Of a DNA stretch of 64,000 nt, positions 61,210 through 64,000 are shown piece by piece. The stretch spans positions 20,387 through 84,386 of the forward strand of contig MSJI02000896.1 in the NCBI GenBank assembly GCA_001931905.2, read 5' to 3'. This stretch comes from Cladosporium sp. IMV 00045. Lineage: Eukaryota > Ascomycota > Dothideomycetes > Cladosporiales > Cladosporiaceae. A model generated the notes under the pieces. The model was given only the letters and a program-made list of their open reading frames with translations, was not told the origin of the DNA and searched no databases. Positions within the stretch are counted from its first letter, which is position 1. Every line of letters begins with the position of its first letter. The position numbers and the translations under genes are program-made.

Positions 61210-61314
61210 TGATGAGAGTGGGATTCGAACCCACGCCCTTTCGGACTAGCGAATTGAGGCATGTCAGAAGACATCACCTTAAGCTAGCGCCTTAGACCGC
61301 TCGGCCATCTCACC
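61210..61314 (-). tRNA. tRNA-Leu (anticodon TAA) with intron
   Basis: On the minus strand the acceptor arms GGTGAGA and TCTCATC pair, and the D-arm TGGCCGAGCGGTCTAAGGC and the T-arm GGGTTCGAATCCCAC are typical of eukaryotic tRNA-Leu with a long variable arm (TCCGAAAGGGCGT). The anticodon stem GCTAG pairs with CTAGT around the loop CTTAAG, giving anticodon TAA at 61281-61279. About 27 nt (61277-61251) interrupt the loop one base after the anticodon, the normal tRNA intron position. Discriminator base A. Confidence 0.95.
61251..61277 (-). other. tRNA-Leu intron
   Basis: 27-nt insertion after position 37 of the tRNA; its sequence can pair in part with the anticodon loop region. Boundaries could shift by a base. 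Confidence 0.75.
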
Positions 61315-62003
61315 GTTTGAATTGAAGTAACTTCGATGGAGAGGAAGGAACAGCAATGCCCTTGTAGACAGATGGCAGATGCCCATCCCCCGAGCAACGG
61401 GATTAAGTGTTCCTGTCCTCTGTCGATGCTGAAGAAACCAGAAGCCAGAGAACGTGGGGAAATTTCGCTGGGTGAGATGACCTGCGATGAGCTGAGAGTG
61501 TAAAAGAGCCTGCGGCAGACATTGGGTATAATATACATAATATACAGAGCAGCCGTCCTTGCGGGCCAGTATTCTGTGGTTTTCAATCATGTTTTTGCGA
61601 TCGTTCAGATGAAGTTTCTGAGAAAAAGCACGCTGTAATGCAAACGCGCCGGACTTTCATCGAAGTAGCACCAGAAGAAGGCCAACGAGCGGGCGAAACA
61701 AGCGGGAGAAGCCAGCTCTCCTGAGACTTCTGTATCGAGACGGATTGTCGAGCCCAGGCTTGTGGTTATTGCCGAACAAGTTGTGCTATCAGCCATTTCG
61801 AAAATGTTCCCACGTAGGCTATAGCGTTCGCATAAGATAGCGAGGCGTCAATTGCCGAACCAGGCTGCCAGGGAGTTCCAGAGCTGACCCCAAGTCCCCG
61901 ACCGAATACCGGGTCTCGTGTCGACAAGTGATGCCCTGGAAGACGATTTCCAGGACCTCTGAGCCGGGTACTATTCCAAGTTTCTTTGAAGACCAGCGAA
62001 ACT
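61315..62003. other. Intergenic between tRNA-Leu and INA17-like gene
   Basis: Short ORFs only; no conserved motif. Contains the upstream flank of the minus-strand tRNA and the 3' flank of the INA17-like gene. Confidence 0.5.
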
Positions 62004-62504
62004 TTACTTGGACGCCGCAGTGCCGTCCTTAGCAGCCTGCCTAAGCTGAGTCTCAAGAGACTTGATCTCGCCTTTCAACCAACATCAGCCTGGTATCCTC
62101 ATCTTGCAGACCTTCTCAAGCTTCTTCTTGCGTACCCTCGGTGTCATGCTTCGTCTCCATGCTCTCCAGCTTCAACCAACCCCAGTACAGGCACTCGTAA
62201 GTGAAGATGGCGATCAGCACGGCCTTGAAAACGGGTCGGCTGCGGTATTTGTAGAAGTCGCGCTGTTGAAAGTCAGCTTCCATGCGAAAAATCGGAGAAG
62301 CCCAAGTGGTGGTTGACGTACGTGAGGGTTGCTCTTGGGTGCTTCGGGTGTGGGTGCTTCGGGTTTTGGGGGCTCGGGCGCTTGGTATGTGGATTGAAAG
62401 CGGTGTTGGAAGAATGCTGTGCGGCGCGTCGCCGGGGCGAGTAATCTTGTTGTGCGAAGCATGTTGTGTATGGTATTTGTAGTGGATGTATGGAAGTATA
62501 ACAT
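62004..62504 (-). CDS. Small mitochondrial inner-membrane protein, INA17-like
   Basis: Three exons: 62504-62322 (or starting at the second ATG, 62462), 62262-62136 and 62071-62004; introns are 59 nt (GTACGT/CAG) and 64 nt (GTACGC/AAG). The product is 125 aa, or 111 aa from MLRTTRLLAPATRR, the better-looking mitochondrial presequence. A Pro/Glu-rich linker (APEPPKPEAPTPEAPK) leads to RDFYKYRSRPVFKAVLIAIFTYECLYWGWLKLESMET, with one membrane segment, and then a short coiled coil EIKSLETQLRQAA. The order membrane segment, W-x-KLE, heptad helix resembles yeast Ina17, which helps assemble the peripheral stalk of ATP synthase. Assignment is by pattern only; another small respiratory assembly protein remains possible. 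Divergent from NAT9. Confidence 0.8.
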
Positions 62505-62750
62505 GAGGGATTGTTCAATGAAGTGGTGGGTGAGCTCTCAGGCACCTCGGCGTCGGAATCGAAGCCGCGAGGCGAGGCGATTGCCTCTTTGGGCGATTTG
62601 CGAAAACATGCTTCTATCGAAATATATTCCTGCGCAGATCAATTTGCAAGATAAAACAAGGGTATAGGTAAAGAAGAGAAAAGGACTTGAAGAACGCAAA
62701 GAGGTTTTGAAGCATAGTCACCAAGCCTCATACCGCAAGTCACCGCCACG

Positions 62751-63566
62751 ATGCGTATCAACGAACACATTGGTACGTTCCAACAATACCAACATCCACT
62801 AAGGAGATATGCCAAATAACTGACACCGTCCCCAGCCCTCACGACCCCCAAAATAACTCTAGTCCCTTACTCCCCCCACCATGTTCCTACCTACCACACA
62901 TGGATGCAAGACGCCGACCTGCAAGCCGCCACAGCCTCAGAACCCTTAAGCCTACCGGAAGAATACGCCATGCAACAGAGCTGGCGAGGCGACGCCGACA
63001 AATTGACCTTCATCGTCTGTCTCGCACGCGAAGAGATCGTCAACTCAACAGGCACGCAAGCAGCAATGCAAGGCGGCGTGGACGACCGACCGGAACGCAT
63101 GATCGGCGATATCAACCTGTTTCTTTTCGAACCCGAGGACGACGACGACGACGAGGATGATATTGATGCTACAAAAACGAAAGAAACTCCACCTTCAACT
63201 CCAATAATAGGCGAAATCGAACTAATGATCGCGCGCAAAGACCTGCACAGGCAAGGCTACGGGCGCGGCGCGCTGCTTTCGTTCATGAGCTATGTTCTCG
63301 ACTCCTGGGCGGGGATCGCTGCCGAGTATGGCAATGGCGTTGCGGGAGACACAGCCACAAGCAGGAAACTGGAGTACCTGCGGGTGAAAATCAACCGGAG
63401 CAATGAGCGCAGCACCGCGCTGTTCAAGAGTGTTGGTTTCGAGCAGACGGCGGCGGGGGCGAATTATTTCGGGGAGGTGGAGTTGAGGTGGAAGCCAGTT
63501 AGGGAGGAGTTGGAGAAGGGGCGGGGGTGGGAAGAGGTTTCTCTGGTGAAGTATGTTGAGCCTTGA
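62751..63566 (+). CDS. GNAT acetyltransferase, NAT9-like
   Basis: Two exons, 62751-62772 and 62836-63566, over a 63-nt intron (GTACGT/CAG); 250 aa. The 22-nt first exon codes MRINEHI plus one base; the joined start MRINEHIALTTPKITLVPYSP and the following HVPTYHTWMQDADLQAATASEPLSLPEEYAMQQSW are the typical NAT9 opening. The acetyl-CoA loop region reads LHRQGYGRGALLSFMSYV, followed by LRVKINRSNERSTALFKSVGFEQ, as in other GNAT proteins of this group. An acidic insert (EPEDDDDDEDDID) lies between strands. Known: N-acetyltransferase fold; the substrate of NAT9 proteins is not well settled (microtubule-linked roles are described in animals). Confidence 0.9.
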
Positions 63567-63856
63567 AAGCCTTGGAGGGATTGAGAGGTGGTTTGGGTTT
63601 TTGCTGGTTGGAAAATGGGCTGGTGTTCCCGTATGCGCATGATACAGATACTCGTAGGCTACATAAGAACAAGAAACGACTACACGTAGAAAATCCCCAA
63701 CGTAGAAGAGAGAAAAAAACGCAGTAAATACTAGGGGGTTGGGAATTCGCTAACCGCAGCATATCTCGAATGCCTTCCCAGGACCCGCTAGGAGACAGAA
63801 TATGAAAGACGTCTTCTTCGTTGTTGCGCAAGCAAGAAAATCATCACGCCCATGGT
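63567..63856. other. Tail-to-tail intergenic region
   Basis: 290 bp between the stops of the NAT9-like gene and the right-edge gene. No repeat unit or RNA gene seen. Confidence 0.5.
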
Positions 63857-64000
63857 TTAGTCAAAGTCCATGGGCTTATCTTCAAGCTGCACGCCCTTGG
63901 CAACGGGCTCCGGCTCGCCGTCTCGTACGTCCACAGGGCTTTGCACAATTTCAGTGGCAGGAGCGGCAACGACGTTGCTGTCGCGCTTCGACATGTTGCT
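63857..64000 (-). CDS. C-terminal end of a gene running off the window
   Basis: The minus-strand frame is open from the window edge to a TAA at 63857-63859 (47 codons visible). The tail is charged and ends VQLEDKPMDFD. An internal ATG (MSKRDSNVV) could be a start, but the frame stays open to the edge. Too short to name. Confidence 0.5.
   Translation of the reverse strand, partial: SNMSKRDSNVVAAPATEIVQSPVDVRDGEPEPVAKGVQLEDKPMDFD

Overview
The window is nuclear DNA of a filamentous ascomycete (Pezizomycotina). Gene content and style suggest Dothideomycetes, but that is inference, not proof. Evidence: short GT-AG introns (48-73 nt in coding genes) with CTAAC/CTGAC branch points close to the acceptor, GC-rich third codon positions, long serine/proline-rich regulatory proteins, and a fungal gene set (HxB-type molybdenum cofactor sulfurase, a YPL150W-type kinase, a YAT-type permease, a fungal truncated bZIP). 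No rRNA, plasmid, phage or viral feature was recognised.

Layout. 0.8-7.3 kb (minus) holds two same-frame ORFs separated by one TGA; together they look like one membrane-anchored or secreted polyprotein with many Lys-Arg (Kex2-type) sites. 7.75-12.5 kb is a divergent pair of ribosome-biogenesis WD40 genes, UTP13 and RSA4. 12.7-13.6 kb is an array of five ~70-bp repeats. Then come a C2H2 regulator (minus) with a 3.8-kb upstream region, a degenerate mitochondrial-carrier-like gene, RRP9 (a third WD40 ribosome-biogenesis gene), a Bax-inhibitor/TMBIM gene, COQ10 and TRM140. 28.5-31.9 kb is a long leader before a PX-PH-RhoGAP protein. A small conserved gene and an M1 aminopeptidase follow. 41.85-42.62 kb is a second array of the same repeats on the minus strand, just downstream of a type-B carboxylesterase gene. 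The rest holds hxB, the kinase, an amino-acid permease, a bZIP-like gene, an acidic protein, an intron-containing tRNA-Leu, an INA17-like mitochondrial gene, a NAT9-like acetyltransferase and a truncated gene at the right edge.

Most genes are housekeeping. UTP13, RSA4 and RRP9 all serve ribosome assembly; COQ10, the INA17-like protein, the carrier-like protein and possibly one form of the aminopeptidase serve mitochondria. The rest do not form an obvious pathway.

The most unusual structure is the repeat family. Ten copies in two arrays each carry a branch-point-like CTAAC, an acceptor-like AG 23-24 nt from the unit start, a 36-41-nt exon-like core and a donor-like GTAAGT. Each array starts 130-160 bp after the stop codon of the gene on the same strand, inside a tail-to-tail intergenic region. 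The second notable item is the polyprotein gene: its internal repeat aligns without a gap across the in-frame TGA.
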